A DNA stretch of 64,000 bases. Origin: Aquimarina sp. U1-2. Its GTDB lineage: Bacteria > Bacteroidota > Bacteroidia > Flavobacteriales > Flavobacteriaceae. This document shows, piece after piece, positions 42,779 to 52,853 of this stretch; position 1 is the stretch's first letter; every line of letters starts with the position of its first letter. Location of the stretch: positions 1 through 64,000 of the forward strand of contig NZ_JAGKIK010000009.1 of the NCBI RefSeq assembly GCF_017897595.1. The letters run 5' to 3'. The notes below the pieces were generated by a model, which did not search any database, was not told the origin of the DNA, and worked only from the letters and a program-made list of their open reading frames with translations. The translations under genes and the position numbers were made by a program.

Positions 42779-45775
42779 ATGAAAAAAACTATTTTGATTT
42801 TTTCAGTGTTTTTTATGCTGTGTACGATGCATTCAATAAAAGCACAAGAAAAAACAATAACGGGGACAGTAACTTCTGCAGGTGATAATGCCGTACCGCT
42901 TCCAGGAGTAAATGTAATTGTAAAAGGAACTACAAAAGGAGTACAAACAGATTTTGATGGTAACTATTCAATCGAGTCTTCACCGGGTGATGTTCTAGAA
43001 TTTAGTTACATAGGGTTTTTGACAGCCTCAAAAACCGTGGCTGGGAGCAATAGTATTAACGTAGCTTTAGAAGAAAGTCTAGAGCAGCTAGAAGATGTTG
43101 TGGTTACTGCATTAGGGATTCAAAAAAGCCGTAAATCCCTTACCTATGCTGCACAGGATATTAATGCAGATGAACTTAATAAAGTAAAGGATGCAAATCC
43201 TGTAAATAGTCTCTCTGGTAAGGTGGCCGGTGTTGTTATCAATAGGAGCGCATCTGGAGTTGGTGGCTCTGTAAAATTAACAATTCGAGGTAATACGTCT
43301 ACTAGAAACAATCAACCGTTATATGTTATTGACGGAATCCCAATTTTAAATAATTCAGCAATTCAACCAAATGATTCTTTTGGAGATATAGCTAATGCCG
43401 GAAACAGAGATGGGGGAGATGCCTTATCTTTAATCAATCCTGAGGATATTGAAAGTTTAACCATTCTACGAGGAGCATCAGCCTCAGCATTATACGGAAG
43501 TCAGGGTTCCAATGGAGTTGTATTAATTACTACCAAAAAAGGTAAATCTGGTAATTTCAAAACAAATGTATCTTCTAATCTTACAGTAGATACCCCAGCG
43601 TATCTATTAGATTTTAATGATAAAGTTCAGGATGGAGTCGATAGCTTTCTAAACAACGGTACGACCGCTATTAATGCCATTTCTGTGTCTGGTGGCACAG
43701 AGCATGCTCAAACTTACTTTTCTTATGCTAATACTTTTGCAGAAGGTGTCATCCCAACTCACAATGTAAAAAGACACACTTTAAACTTAAGAGAAACTGC
43801 AAAATTGCTAAATGATCGACTTACTGTGGATGCAAGTGTATTATTGTCTACACAAAGTATTAGAAATAAGCCCATATCAGGCTTGTATTACAATCCGTTG
43901 GTGGGTGTGTATACTTTTAATTCTGAATCTGAAACATTACAAGACTATGAACGTTTTGAAGAGTTTGATCCTAGTAGAAATCTTTTTGCACAACGCTGGT
44001 TTAGACAAGAGAGTGATCTTGTTGATCAAAATCCTTATTGGATATTAAACCGAAATGAGAGTGATGATAAAAATCAGAAATTACTAGCGTCACTATCTTT
44101 AAAATATAAATTTAATGACTGGTTATCCATACAAGCCCGAGGTAGCTATGATAAAAACATGTATCAATTTGAAAGGCGAATGTTTGCAACTACAAATCCT
44201 ACATTGGCTCCGCGTAATGGTAGGTATTTGTATAATGAATTAGAAGATCTTCAGCTTTATGGTGATATTATTGCAACTATCAATACCGTTTTTGCAGATG
44301 ATTTTTCTATAAATGCCAATTTGGGAACAAGCGTAAGAAGGTCTGATTTAGGCGAAGGATTACTATTAGATTCCAGTATGGGAGGGCGTCTTTTGATTCC
44401 GAATGTATTCACTATCTCTAATTTTGTTTTAGGCGACGGCTCTAATCCCATTTTACAGCAAAGTATTGCAGAGCAAAAAGAAGTACAATCTGTTTTTGCA
44501 AGCACAACACTTGGTTACAAAGAGATGGTCTACCTAGATTTAACAGCGCGTAACGATTGGTCTTCTACAGTAAGTGAGTCTTATTTTTACCCCTCTTACG
44601 GGCTTACATTGGTACTGTCGGAAATGTTCGAAATGCCAGAAAGTATAACATTTGCTAAGATTAGAGGTTCTTATGCCGAGGTTGGTAACGATATACCAAG
44701 CTTTCTAAATAACCCTATAGCTACAGTTGATCCTGCTGGAAGAGGATTGAACCGCCCGACAATAGTACCATTAGAAGAATTAAGACCGGAAGAGCAACAA
44801 TCTTTTGAAATTGGAACAGAATGGAGATTTTTCGATAATCGATTAGGTTTTGATATTGGGTATTATAAAACCAACACCATTGATCAGTTTTTAACCACAG
44901 AAGCTGAATCTTCTACCGGTGCTGATTTAAGCGCATTTAACGGTGGTGATTTTGAAAATAGTGGATTAGAAGCGTCTATAACTATTGCTCCAATACGAAA
45001 CGACAAAGTTACATGGGATTCTAATATTAATTTTGCCTATAACGAGAATGAAATTATCAGGTTAAGTGACATATTGCCTAATGACTTCATAGAGCTTACC
45101 CCAATTTCAGTTAATGCATATGCTTTGTTGATTAAAGAAGGAGGTGCCTTTGGAGATATCTACGGAAGAAAGTTGTTGCGTAATGAGAATGGGCTACCAA
45201 TTAGAAACGAAAATGAGCTTTTCGATCAAGCGGAAGCAGACGAAAATACTCGGCGAGGCTTTGATTTATTAGGTAATGCAAATCCGGATTTTATGATGGG
45301 TTGGAACAATACAATATCATATAAAAACTTTACGCTTAATTTTTTGGTTGATGGAAGATTTGGAGGTGAAGTAATGAGCCTTTCCGAGGCAATAGCAGAT
45401 GGTGAAGGAACTATAAACAGACCAGGAGAAGTTTTGGTTTTTGATTCGGTTACCAATTCTGAAGTAAGTATTCCAGCACAAGATTTTTACCGTACGATAG
45501 GTGGGCGAAGTGGATTTACTGGTGAGTACATTTATGATGCTACCAATATACGGCTAGCAGAATTATCGTTAGGTTATAATTTTAAACTGAACGATACCAG
45601 TTTTTTTAACGCAATTAATGCTTCTGTAATAGGGAGAAACCTATTCTTTTTCTATAAAGAAGCACCCTACGATCCCAACATATCTTTGAGTACTGGTAAC
45701 GGATTGCAGGGAGTCGATATTTTTGGTTCGCCATCAACACGTAGTATTGGTGTTAATGTAGGATTATCATTTTAA
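42779..45775 (+). CDS. susC: SusC-like TonB-dependent outer-membrane transporter
   Basis: A 998-residue protein with a signal peptide, a CarboxypepD_reg-like domain (~27-105: ITGTVTSAGD...GVQTDFDGNYSIE...FSYIGF) and a TonB box region (EDVVVTALG). A plug domain (LYVIDGIPI, SASALYGSQGSNGVVLITTKKG) leads into a 22-strand barrel ending in GVNVGLSF. Imports oligosaccharides with TonB energy, here probably chitin oligomers as the next genes are susD and a GH18 chitinase. The start is fixed by the leader cassette. Expression is likely set by the divergent LytS/LytTR pair and by the leader attenuator. Confidence 0.95.
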   Translation: MKKTILIFSVFFMLCTMHSIKAQEKTITGTVTSAGDNAVPLPGVNVIVKGTTKGVQTDFDGNYSIESSPGDVLEFSYIGFLTASKTVAGSNSINVALEESLEQLEDVVVTALGIQKSRKSLTYAAQDINADELNKVKDANPVNSLSGKVAGVVINRSASGVGGSVKLTIRGNTSTRNNQPLYVIDGIPILNNSAIQPNDSFGDIANAGNRDGGDALSLINPEDIESLTILRGASASALYGSQGSNGVVLITTKKGKSGNFKTNVSSNLTVDTPAYLLDFNDKVQDGVDSFLNNGTTAINAISVSGGTEHAQTYFSYANTFAEGVIPTHNVKRHTLNLRETAKLLNDRLTVDASVLLSTQSIRNKPISGLYYNPLVGVYTFNSESETLQDYERFEEFDPSRNLFAQRWFRQESDLVDQNPYWILNRNESDDKNQKLLASLSLKYKFNDWLSIQARGSYDKNMYQFERRMFATTNPTLAPRNGRYLYNELEDLQLYGDIIATINTVFADDFSINANLGTSVRRSDLGEGLLLDSSMGGRLLIPNVFTISNFVLGDGSNPILQQSIAEQKEVQSVFASTTLGYKEMVYLDLTARNDWSSTVSESYFYPSYGLTLVLSEMFEMPESITFAKIRGSYAEVGNDIPSFLNNPIATVDPAGRGLNRPTIVPLEELRPEEQQSFEIGTEWRFFDNRLGFDIGYYKTNTIDQFLTTEAESSTGADLSAFNGGDFENSGLEASITIAPIRNDKVTWDSNINFAYNENEIIRLSDILPNDFIELTPISVNAYALLIKEGGAFGDIYGRKLLRNENGLPIRNENELFDQAEADENTRRGFDLLGNANPDFMMGWNNTISYKNFTLNFLVDGRFGGEVMSLSEAIADGEGTINRPGEVLVFDSVTNSEVSIPAQDFYRTIGGRSGFTGEYIYDATNIRLAELSLGYNFKLNDTSFFNAINASVIGRNLFFFYKEAPYDPNISLSTGNGLQGVDIFGSPSTRSIGVNVGLSF

Positions 45776-45892
45776 ATTACAAACACAATGTCTACAAATA
45801 GATTTTTGAATAAGGACTCATGATTAGTTTTAAGATTAAATATTATAATGAGCTTTATGAGTTAATGTAGATATAATTAAATAGTAAAAGAC

Positions 45893-47518
45893 ATGAAATT
45901 AACAACAAGAAACATATTAGTAACAATTTTTGGAATGTCTTTCCTTTTTTCCTGTACAGATGATTTTGATGCATTGAATCAGGATCCTAATGGAGTTACA
46001 GACACTCAAAGCGCAGGAGATTTTATAGATATAGGAGGGCCATTCGACCCGATATTTCAAAATATATACAGATACGATCCGGCATGGCATACGCAGCTAC
46101 AACACAATCTAAATGCTGATACTTTTAGTGGATATATGGCTCCGCCGCTTCCTTTTGTTAAGGGTGTGAATACTACAAATTATGGTTTTGTAGATTTTTG
46201 GGATCAATGGGCTTGGGATGTTCCTTATTCTGCAAGAGGAGTAATGGTTAATGTTGAAGTTATTCAAAACCTGGCAAAAGAAAAAGAACTTCCTATATTT
46301 TCTGCATTAGCCTTAATACTAAAGGTTGAAGCTATGCATAGAGTAACAGATGTGTATGGTCCAATTATATATTCAAATTATGGTCTCGATGGTACTGTAG
46401 ATTTTGTAGCTTTCGACGCTCAAGAAAAAGTATATCGCCAATTTTTTCAAGAATTAGATGAAGCTGTAGCTATTTTATCTCAAATTGATGAGAATAACGG
46501 TCAGTTTAAAGCTTTTGATTTGGTTTATGATGGTAATATCCCGTCTTGGATAATGTTTGCCAATACGCTAAGACTGCGATTAGCCATTCGAATTTCAAAA
46601 GTGGATCCTACTCAAGCCAAAATTGAAGGAGAAAAAGCCTTATCCAATCCAGGTGGTTTGATAACATCTAATGATAAGAATTTTATAATTAAAGGAGGGC
46701 AAACACATCCACTTTCAATCTTTAATTCCAGTTGGAATGATGTACGTATGAATGCTTCTATGGAATCCATTTTGGTTGGTTACGAAGACCCTAGAGGGAC
46801 AAAAATGTTTCAAGAATCTGAAGTAGTAGAAGGTACTTTGAAGGGATTGCGTGGAGGAATGCCCTTACTAGATAAATATAATGGAGACGATTCTCAGCAA
46901 AAATCAGATTATGTTGCATTTTCGAAATTAGGCAATACATATGACTTATCTGAAAATCCTACAACCGATATTCAATTGTTGGTAGCCGCAGAAACTCATT
47001 TTTTAAAGGCTGAAGCAGCATTACGTGGATGGACTGGTGCAGGTGACGCGCGTACCAATTATGAAAGGGGTATCACTACTTCTTTTTCTCAATATGAAGC
47101 ATCTGGTAGAGTGGATTATATTAGTAATTCCACTAACACCCCCTTAGACTACATAGATCCTTTAACTCCTTCTAATAATATTGAAGCTTTATCTGATGTA
47201 ACTATTGCTTGGAATGAGGCAGATGATAATGAGAAAAAACTTGAAAAAATTATCACACAAAAGTGGATAGCCATGTTCCCTGACGGACAGGAAGCTTGGA
47301 GCGAATTTAGACGTACAGGATATCCAAAGATATTTCCCGTTGTAGTAAATAATAGTGGGGGTACTGTAGATACAGAAATTCAAGTACGCAGATTGGCTTT
47401 TCCAGCAAGTGAAAGGAGTACCAATCCCCAAGGCGTAGAAGATGCAAAATCTTTATTAAAAGGCCCCGACAACGCTGGCACAAGACTCTGGTGGGATGTA
47501 CCCGGAGGAAATTTTTAA
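45893..47518 (+). CDS. susD: SusD/RagB-like glycan-binding lipoprotein
   Basis: A 541-residue lipoprotein (lipobox LFSC) with the SusD/RagB helical repeat architecture. Tell-tale segments are NQDPNGVTD, WDVPYSARGVM, ILKVEAMHRVTDVYGPIIYSN, LRLRLAIRISKVDP and the C-terminal KWIAMFPDGQEAWSEFRRTGYP. It forms the lid on SusC and presents oligosaccharides to it at the cell surface. It is of the long Flavobacteriia type that often pairs with chitin or N-glycan transporters. Located 117 bp after susC; a terminator-like hairpin follows 18 bp after its stop. Confidence 0.94.
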   Translation: MKLTTRNILVTIFGMSFLFSCTDDFDALNQDPNGVTDTQSAGDFIDIGGPFDPIFQNIYRYDPAWHTQLQHNLNADTFSGYMAPPLPFVKGVNTTNYGFVDFWDQWAWDVPYSARGVMVNVEVIQNLAKEKELPIFSALALILKVEAMHRVTDVYGPIIYSNYGLDGTVDFVAFDAQEKVYRQFFQELDEAVAILSQIDENNGQFKAFDLVYDGNIPSWIMFANTLRLRLAIRISKVDPTQAKIEGEKALSNPGGLITSNDKNFIIKGGQTHPLSIFNSSWNDVRMNASMESILVGYEDPRGTKMFQESEVVEGTLKGLRGGMPLLDKYNGDDSQQKSDYVAFSKLGNTYDLSENPTTDIQLLVAAETHFLKAEAALRGWTGAGDARTNYERGITTSFSQYEASGRVDYISNSTNTPLDYIDPLTPSNNIEALSDVTIAWNEADDNEKKLEKIITQKWIAMFPDGQEAWSEFRRTGYPKIFPVVVNNSGGTVDTEIQVRRLAFPASERSTNPQGVEDAKSLLKGPDNAGTRLWWDVPGGNF

Positions 47519-47536
47519 TTTGAATTGCTATATATC

Positions 47537-47580
47537 AAAAGAGGGAAATTCGACTATTGGCCAATTTCTCTCTTTTATCA
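47537..47580 (+). terminator. Terminator-like hairpin between susD and the chitinase gene
   Basis: AAAAGAGGGAAATT (47537-47550) pairs with AATTTCTCTCTTTT (47563-47576) with one G-U pair and a 12-nt loop. The downstream arm itself ends in TTTT followed by ATCAATTTT. Within the same-direction gene cluster it may let only part of the transcripts continue into the chitinase gene. Confidence 0.55.
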
Positions 47581-47634
47581 ATTTTAAAAATCATATGATC
47601 ACAAAACTACCTAACACAAATACCTATTTTAATT

Positions 47635-49473
47635 ATGAAACTACTAAAAAAACTTACTGTAGTCTTTGTTTTACAGGTTGTTTTGCTTTCGTGTACGCAC
47701 GAAAATTTTATGGATCAAACACCTGAAAATGCAAATACAACTGAATTATTAGAAAGTGATAAGTTACTCACCAAGCCCATAGTTCTAGGATATTTTCCTT
47801 CTTGGTCAGAAAGTTGGACCACTACCGGACAAGGATCAAAATTAAGAGATATTCCTAAACATATTACTCATGTGTTTTTGGCATTTGCTAAACCTAATTT
47901 AAGATATCAAAAAGGATCTTTGGATATTACGAATACAGGAATCCAAACCCCTTATGGAGGTGAAACATTAAAAGAATCAATTGCAGCCTTAAAATCCAAG
48001 GGAATCAAAGTTATTCTATCTGTTGGTGGAGAAACATACTGGGGTTCTAATGCTGCATATGATATCAATTATCAGCAAATAAAAGATTTGGTAGATGATA
48101 TGGGTTTTGAAGGGATCGACTGGGATTTTGAACCTAATGGTAGTTTTGCAACTATTGGAGAGCCTATTAATGTACAGCGATTTATTGATTTTTTTACTAA
48201 TTCTAGAGCCATCATGCCTAAAGGGCAATACTTATTAGCGTGTGCACCAGCAGGTGTTGGTGCTTTGGGAGGATTAAATAATGATGATCCTGCATCTCCT
48301 TACGCATACAATAAAAGAAATGCAGTAACCGGAGAATCTGATGCAAATTTGTATAGAGCTACCTCGCCTAATCAAGCCATAAGCTTATATGGTTTTGCAA
48401 CTACAGGTCATATGATCCCCGTTATAAAAGCTGTAGGTGATAAAATCGATTTAATCGCTTATCAAGGATATAATACGGGTGCTGCTAGCAATCGAAAAAT
48501 AATGTATGATGCCTATAAACATTATGCAGATCAATATGGATTTTCTATTGCAGCAGGAACTCATTATCCTAATGAACCCTGGGGGCCTTATTTTACATAC
48601 ACGTATCAAACAATGGCAGATCTTTCTGCTCATATTTCAGCTAATAATTCGAATAACGATGGGGTAATGATCTGGCAATTGTTGCTAGACGACGGTGCCT
48701 CATCGGCTTATGGATATATGCATGTTGCTAGTCAGGTTTTAGGGGGTACAGCACAATCACAAGCTATTGCTAATGCAGAAAATTATCCAGAGTCACCTTA
48801 TTCTGGCGAAGGAGATGGTGGCGGTAACGGCGGTGGTACCGATTGTGAGTCGCCGACATGGAACGCTGCAAATGTATATACAGCTGGTCAAGAAACAGTT
48901 TATAAAAATAAACTATACAGAGCCAAATGGTGGACAAGAGGTGATGTTCCTTCTGCTACTAATGATCCTAATCCTTGGGAATATGTTAAAAATTGCGGAA
49001 ACGGCGGTAGTGAAACTGATAATCAATTACCTACGGTAACAATTACGGCTCCGTCAAATAATACAACTATGACTGCAGGACAAACAGTAGTAATTACTGC
49101 AAATGCTTCAGACAATGATGGTAGTATTACTAAAGTTGAATTTTTTCAAGGCACCACCAAATTAGGTGAGGATACTGCAAGTCCCTATTCCTTTGATTGG
49201 TCAAACGCAGCAGTAGGAAATTATAGCCTTATAGTAAAAGCAACAGATAACAGAGGAGCTACAGCTAGTTCATCTGTTACTATCAGCATTCAATCTACCG
49301 GAGGAGGATCATCTTGTAACGGGGTAACGGCTTGGCAGCCTTATCCGACGATGTACAACCAAGGAGATCGGGTAGTTTACCAAGGTACCTTATACGAAGC
49401 TCAAACAGGTCCTATTTGGGTGACCCCGGGTAGTGGTGAACATTGGTGGAAAACTACAGGTACTTGTCCATAA
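47635..49473 (+). CDS. Surface GH18 chitinase with two CBM5/12-like modules
   Basis: A 612-residue lipoprotein (lipobox VLLSC). The GH18 catalytic domain (~45-385) has SVGG at the substrate face and the active-site motif EGIDWDFE, with proton donor Glu166; Glu159 replaces the usual first Asp of DxxDxDxE. A Gly-rich linker is followed by a chitin-binding CBM5/12-like module (~402-450, AANVYTAGQETVYKNKLYRAKWW), an Ig-like domain (~460-555) and a second CBM5/12-like module (~562-612, QGDRVVYQGTLYEAQ...EHWWK). It is expected to cut chitin at the cell surface for SusCD uptake. Single-domain GH18 enzymes of this type can be endo-chitinases or endo-beta-N-acetylglucosaminidases; the CBMs favour chitin. 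Confidence 0.9.
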   Translation: MKLLKKLTVVFVLQVVLLSCTHENFMDQTPENANTTELLESDKLLTKPIVLGYFPSWSESWTTTGQGSKLRDIPKHITHVFLAFAKPNLRYQKGSLDITNTGIQTPYGGETLKESIAALKSKGIKVILSVGGETYWGSNAAYDINYQQIKDLVDDMGFEGIDWDFEPNGSFATIGEPINVQRFIDFFTNSRAIMPKGQYLLACAPAGVGALGGLNNDDPASPYAYNKRNAVTGESDANLYRATSPNQAISLYGFATTGHMIPVIKAVGDKIDLIAYQGYNTGAASNRKIMYDAYKHYADQYGFSIAAGTHYPNEPWGPYFTYTYQTMADLSAHISANNSNNDGVMIWQLLLDDGASSAYGYMHVASQVLGGTAQSQAIANAENYPESPYSGEGDGGGNGGGTDCESPTWNAANVYTAGQETVYKNKLYRAKWWTRGDVPSATNDPNPWEYVKNCGNGGSETDNQLPTVTITAPSNNTTMTAGQTVVITANASDNDGSITKVEFFQGTTKLGEDTASPYSFDWSNAAVGNYSLIVKATDNRGATASSSVTISIQSTGGGSSCNGVTAWQPYPTMYNQGDRVVYQGTLYEAQTGPIWVTPGSGEHWWKTTGTCP

Positions 49474-49506
49474 ATTTGATTTACAACAAATTAGTTTTTA
49501 ATTGTC

Positions 49507-49553
49507 GAAAACCCTGATTAATAGCGTTGTGGCTGCTATATATCAGGGTTTTC
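49507..49553. terminator. Bidirectional terminator between the chitinase and ASPIC-protein genes
   Basis: GAAAACCCTGAT (49507-49518) pairs with ATCAGGGTTTTC (49542-49553). The stem serves both converging genes. On the minus strand its first arm is part of the coding sequence: the codons for ENPD just before the stop at 49536. Confidence 0.8.
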
Positions 49554-52500
49554 ATTATGAAAATTCAGTTTTAGAAATTTTAATTGCTCCTTTTTGATTA
49601 AAAGAATTATATATTCATTTCCATTTATTTCAATCAACTCCATAGCTTTTAATTGTAAACCATGCAAAATATTCGGAAGTTTGAATGAAAGCGAAATTTG
49701 GTTTTTTACTTGATTTCCAAAAAGGAAATACCCTTTGGCTGCATCATATCGAATAGTTTCAACTTCTGCTTCGTACAAAGAGCCGATTCCGAATATATCG
49801 ATGCTTCCATCGTTGTTAAAATCTGCAGTTAAAAAATCGGTTGTAGGTCCAAATTGCGCAACTTTAGGTAAATTTTGAATATCAAAAGCACCATTTCCTT
49901 TGTTTATCAATAGCATACTACTTAATGTTGTAGCCGTATAGTGTATCGCTTCATTTAAATCTTCTTTCCCATACATATCTATAATAGAAGCCGAAGCGAA
50001 CTCTTTATAAGTCTTAAACTGTTGTGATAGTTTTGGTACTTGTTCAGAAGAGCATTCTTTTCCCCGAACAGGTACTAAAAGTCCGTTTTTGGATTTTTTA
50101 CTCAATATAATATCAAAACTACTGTTAGCATCAAAATCTTTTGCGTAAATATGAAGAGGTTTGTTGGGGCTAGGTTTAAATTTATTATTTTCTCCTAAAT
50201 TTCCAATCAAATAATCGGTATCACCGTCGTTATCAAAGTCAGACGGATGAATCTTAAAATACCACCCTTTATTTTGAGCTAATTGTGGGATATCTGATGC
50301 TTCAAAAGAACCATTCTTATTCTCGAATATGTGAACAGCCATCCACTCACCGACTACAAAAAGATCTTGGTCCCCATCTAGATCATAATCTGAAAAGATG
50401 GCATCGTTTACTATTCTTAATGTGTCAAAGTTTGACATGTTTTCAGGATTCATTTTGGCAAAGGATCCGTTATTATTTAACAGGATAAGAGAAGAATACG
50501 ATACTGGATATTGACCAGGTATGACGTCACCACCAATAAAGAGGTCAATATCTCCATCCTGATCTATGTCTGAGGCAGCTATTGCATTCGAGTTTGTGTG
50601 AATCTCTGGTAATGCAAGTGCCCTTTTAAAGTTTCCGCTACCATCGTTCTCATATATTCTGTCTTGTAGTAATGGGCTATCTGGCTCATCTTCATAACTT
50701 CCGGAAGCTACATATAAATCCAGATCCTGATCATTATCCATATCAAAAAATAAAGCTTTCTTATCCTCGTAGATCTTGTCCTCTTCAAAAATATTCTTAC
50801 TCGATAATTCAAATTTTCCAGAACTATTTTGAATGTAAAGTGCTGCTGCAAATCCTTTTCCGTTTCCAACAAAAAAATCGTTTTTCCCATCGTTATTTAC
50901 ATCAGCTACAGTTAATACCGCACCCTTTTCACTCTGTTTTTGAGGTAAAAGAAGCTGTTTTGAATAATCATTAAAAGGAATTTCTTTATTTTCATAATGA
51001 ATACCGAATTCTGAACCATTGTGTAATGAAAATGCGCTCAAATGGTCTTTCGAATTAGCAATGCTATTATCTTTAGACTCAGCATGTGACAATGTTACAT
51101 GTTGATTTGCCTTAATAGCCTCTAATTTACTCACCTTACCATCACCCCATTGTATTAACAAACTATCGACGTGTGTAGATTTTCCTAGTCCGAAATGTAA
51201 GGTGTAGGTGACCGACGATTGGAAACCTCTAGACGGATATACTTTTTTTACCTGCTGATTATCTCGTGTATATAAGGTAGCACTAGCGCCAATACTATTT
51301 GGATTTGATTGCGTTCCTTTCAGGTCTACTGAAAGAAAATTATTCGATTGATTATTTTTATAAATAGTTGCTATGTCGGCTTGGTTATTTACCACAAGAT
51401 CTAGATCACCATCGTTATCAAGATCTGCATATGCTACTCCATTAGAGTTTACTTTTTCATCTATACCCCATGCTTCCGATTTTTGAACAAAAGAATAATC
51501 TCCGGTATTCATAAAAGCCCGATTTTGTAATTTGGTTGATGGCATCATCTGGATGGCCTGCTCTAATGTTACTTTTTTTCGCTTACGAATATTATTTTTC
51601 ATTTGATTACGAAAATCCTGATTTGACAAATCATGTTGTATTCCGTTAGTGACAAAAAGATCATTAAAACCATCGTTGTTAAAATCAGCAAATAGTGGTG
51701 CCCAACTCCAATCGGTTTTTGCTATACCTGCAATTTGTCCGATTTCACTGTAAACGCCTGCTCCTAGATTAAGTTGAAGCATATTGGACATATATTGATG
51801 ATGGTATCCCGAGTTGACTAGAAAATTGAAATTCTCAGTACTCATTGTCGCCATATTTTCCTTACTGCGTTGATGATCATCGGCAAGCATATCGAGCGTA
51901 ATTAAATCAGGTTTTAAATCATTGTTAATATCGGCAACATCAGATCCCATACTATTTGCTGGGATATGATCAAAGATTTCTAGAATTTTATCTGTAAAAG
52001 TTCCGTTTTGATTGTTGATATATAAGAAGTCAGGCTCCAAAAAATCATTAGCCACGTATACATCGGGCCAACCATCTTCGTTAAAATCGCCTATAGATGC
52101 GCTTAATCCCCAGGCTTTATTTAAAATTCCTGATGTTTTGGTTATATCTGTGAAAGTTCCATCAACATTTTCAAACAGTTGATCAGTACTTTCTTTTTGA
52201 AAATCAAACCTTATTTTAGGGTCAATCGTAACATTGTTATTAAAATCGGCCCTGTGATTTACGAGGTAGATATCCACGTCCCCATCCTTATCAAAATCGA
52301 AATAATAGGCTTGCGTAGAATAGGCATTAGAATCTAAGCCATAGGTTTTTGCTTGCTCTAGAAAAGTGCCATCTTTTTGGTTGATGTACAGTTTATTTCT
52401 TCTGGCTTCGTCATCATTTAGTGATCCAGATTTGCATACATAGAGATCCAACCATCCATCGGCGTTGATATCTACCATAGAAACACCAGTAGTCCATCCA

Positions 52501-52853
52501 GAATCATCTGTTACGTTGGCTTTTTTGGTCATATCTTCAAAAACAAAATTACCTTTATTTAGATACAACGCATTGCTATTTTGATTCGAACTGAAATACA
52601 AATCTTCGAGTCCGTCATTATTAATATCTCCAACAGCAACTCCACCACCATTATAAATATAAGAGTAGTTTAAAAAATTGAAGTACAGCGTTTCATTTAT
52701 ATGATTAGAAAAATTGACCTTAGTATATGTCGAGGGTAGCTTCTCGAATAGCGGTTGATGATTAGACTGTGTTGATTTTTGATCATTCTTCTCCTTCTTA
52801 TTACACCCAAAACATAGTAGTACTATGAATAATAAGCTTTTTATAATATTCAT
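49536..52853 (-). CDS. FG-GAP/VCBS repeat lipoprotein with ASPIC/UnbV domain (CRTAC1 family)
   Basis: The start at 52853 (MNIIKSLLFIVLLCFGCNKK, lipobox CFGC) gives 1105 residues. Many calcium-binding FG-GAP/VCBS repeats (DINNDGLEDLYF, DINADGWLDLYV, DFNEDGWPDVYV, DLDNDGDLDLVV, DIDQDGDIDLFIG) form one or more propellers. An ASPIC/UnbV domain (~500-590, NSIGASATLYTRDNQQVKKVYPSRGFQSS) sits mid-protein. Such proteins are common beside SusCD loci; a structural or glycan-binding surface role is assumed but unproven. It lies inside the chitin locus on the strand opposite to its neighbours, and its last codons form part of the shared terminator. Confidence 0.85.
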   Translation of the reverse strand: MNIIKSLLFIVLLCFGCNKKEKNDQKSTQSNHQPLFEKLPSTYTKVNFSNHINETLYFNFLNYSYIYNGGGVAVGDINNDGLEDLYFSSNQNSNALYLNKGNFVFEDMTKKANVTDDSGWTTGVSMVDINADGWLDLYVCKSGSLNDDEARRNKLYINQKDGTFLEQAKTYGLDSNAYSTQAYYFDFDKDGDVDIYLVNHRADFNNNVTIDPKIRFDFQKESTDQLFENVDGTFTDITKTSGILNKAWGLSASIGDFNEDGWPDVYVANDFLEPDFLYINNQNGTFTDKILEIFDHIPANSMGSDVADINNDLKPDLITLDMLADDHQRSKENMATMSTENFNFLVNSGYHHQYMSNMLQLNLGAGVYSEIGQIAGIAKTDWSWAPLFADFNNDGFNDLFVTNGIQHDLSNQDFRNQMKNNIRKRKKVTLEQAIQMMPSTKLQNRAFMNTGDYSFVQKSEAWGIDEKVNSNGVAYADLDNDGDLDLVVNNQADIATIYKNNQSNNFLSVDLKGTQSNPNSIGASATLYTRDNQQVKKVYPSRGFQSSVTYTLHFGLGKSTHVDSLLIQWGDGKVSKLEAIKANQHVTLSHAESKDNSIANSKDHLSAFSLHNGSEFGIHYENKEIPFNDYSKQLLLPQKQSEKGAVLTVADVNNDGKNDFFVGNGKGFAAALYIQNSSGKFELSSKNIFEEDKIYEDKKALFFDMDNDQDLDLYVASGSYEDEPDSPLLQDRIYENDGSGNFKRALALPEIHTNSNAIAASDIDQDGDIDLFIGGDVIPGQYPVSYSSLILLNNNGSFAKMNPENMSNFDTLRIVNDAIFSDYDLDGDQDLFVVGEWMAVHIFENKNGSFEASDIPQLAQNKGWYFKIHPSDFDNDGDTDYLIGNLGENNKFKPSPNKPLHIYAKDFDANSSFDIILSKKSKNGLLVPVRGKECSSEQVPKLSQQFKTYKEFASASIIDMYGKEDLNEAIHYTATTLSSMLLINKGNGAFDIQNLPKVAQFGPTTDFLTADFNNDGSIDIFGIGSLYEAEVETIRYDAAKGYFLFGNQVKNQISLSFKLPNILHGLQLKAMELIEINGNEYIILLIKKEQLKFLKLNFHNENPDI

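Noticed and set aside
47496..47726. ORF spanning the susD end and chitinase start
   Set aside because: It overlaps both true genes out of frame, including the terminator-like hairpin and the chitinase signal peptide.
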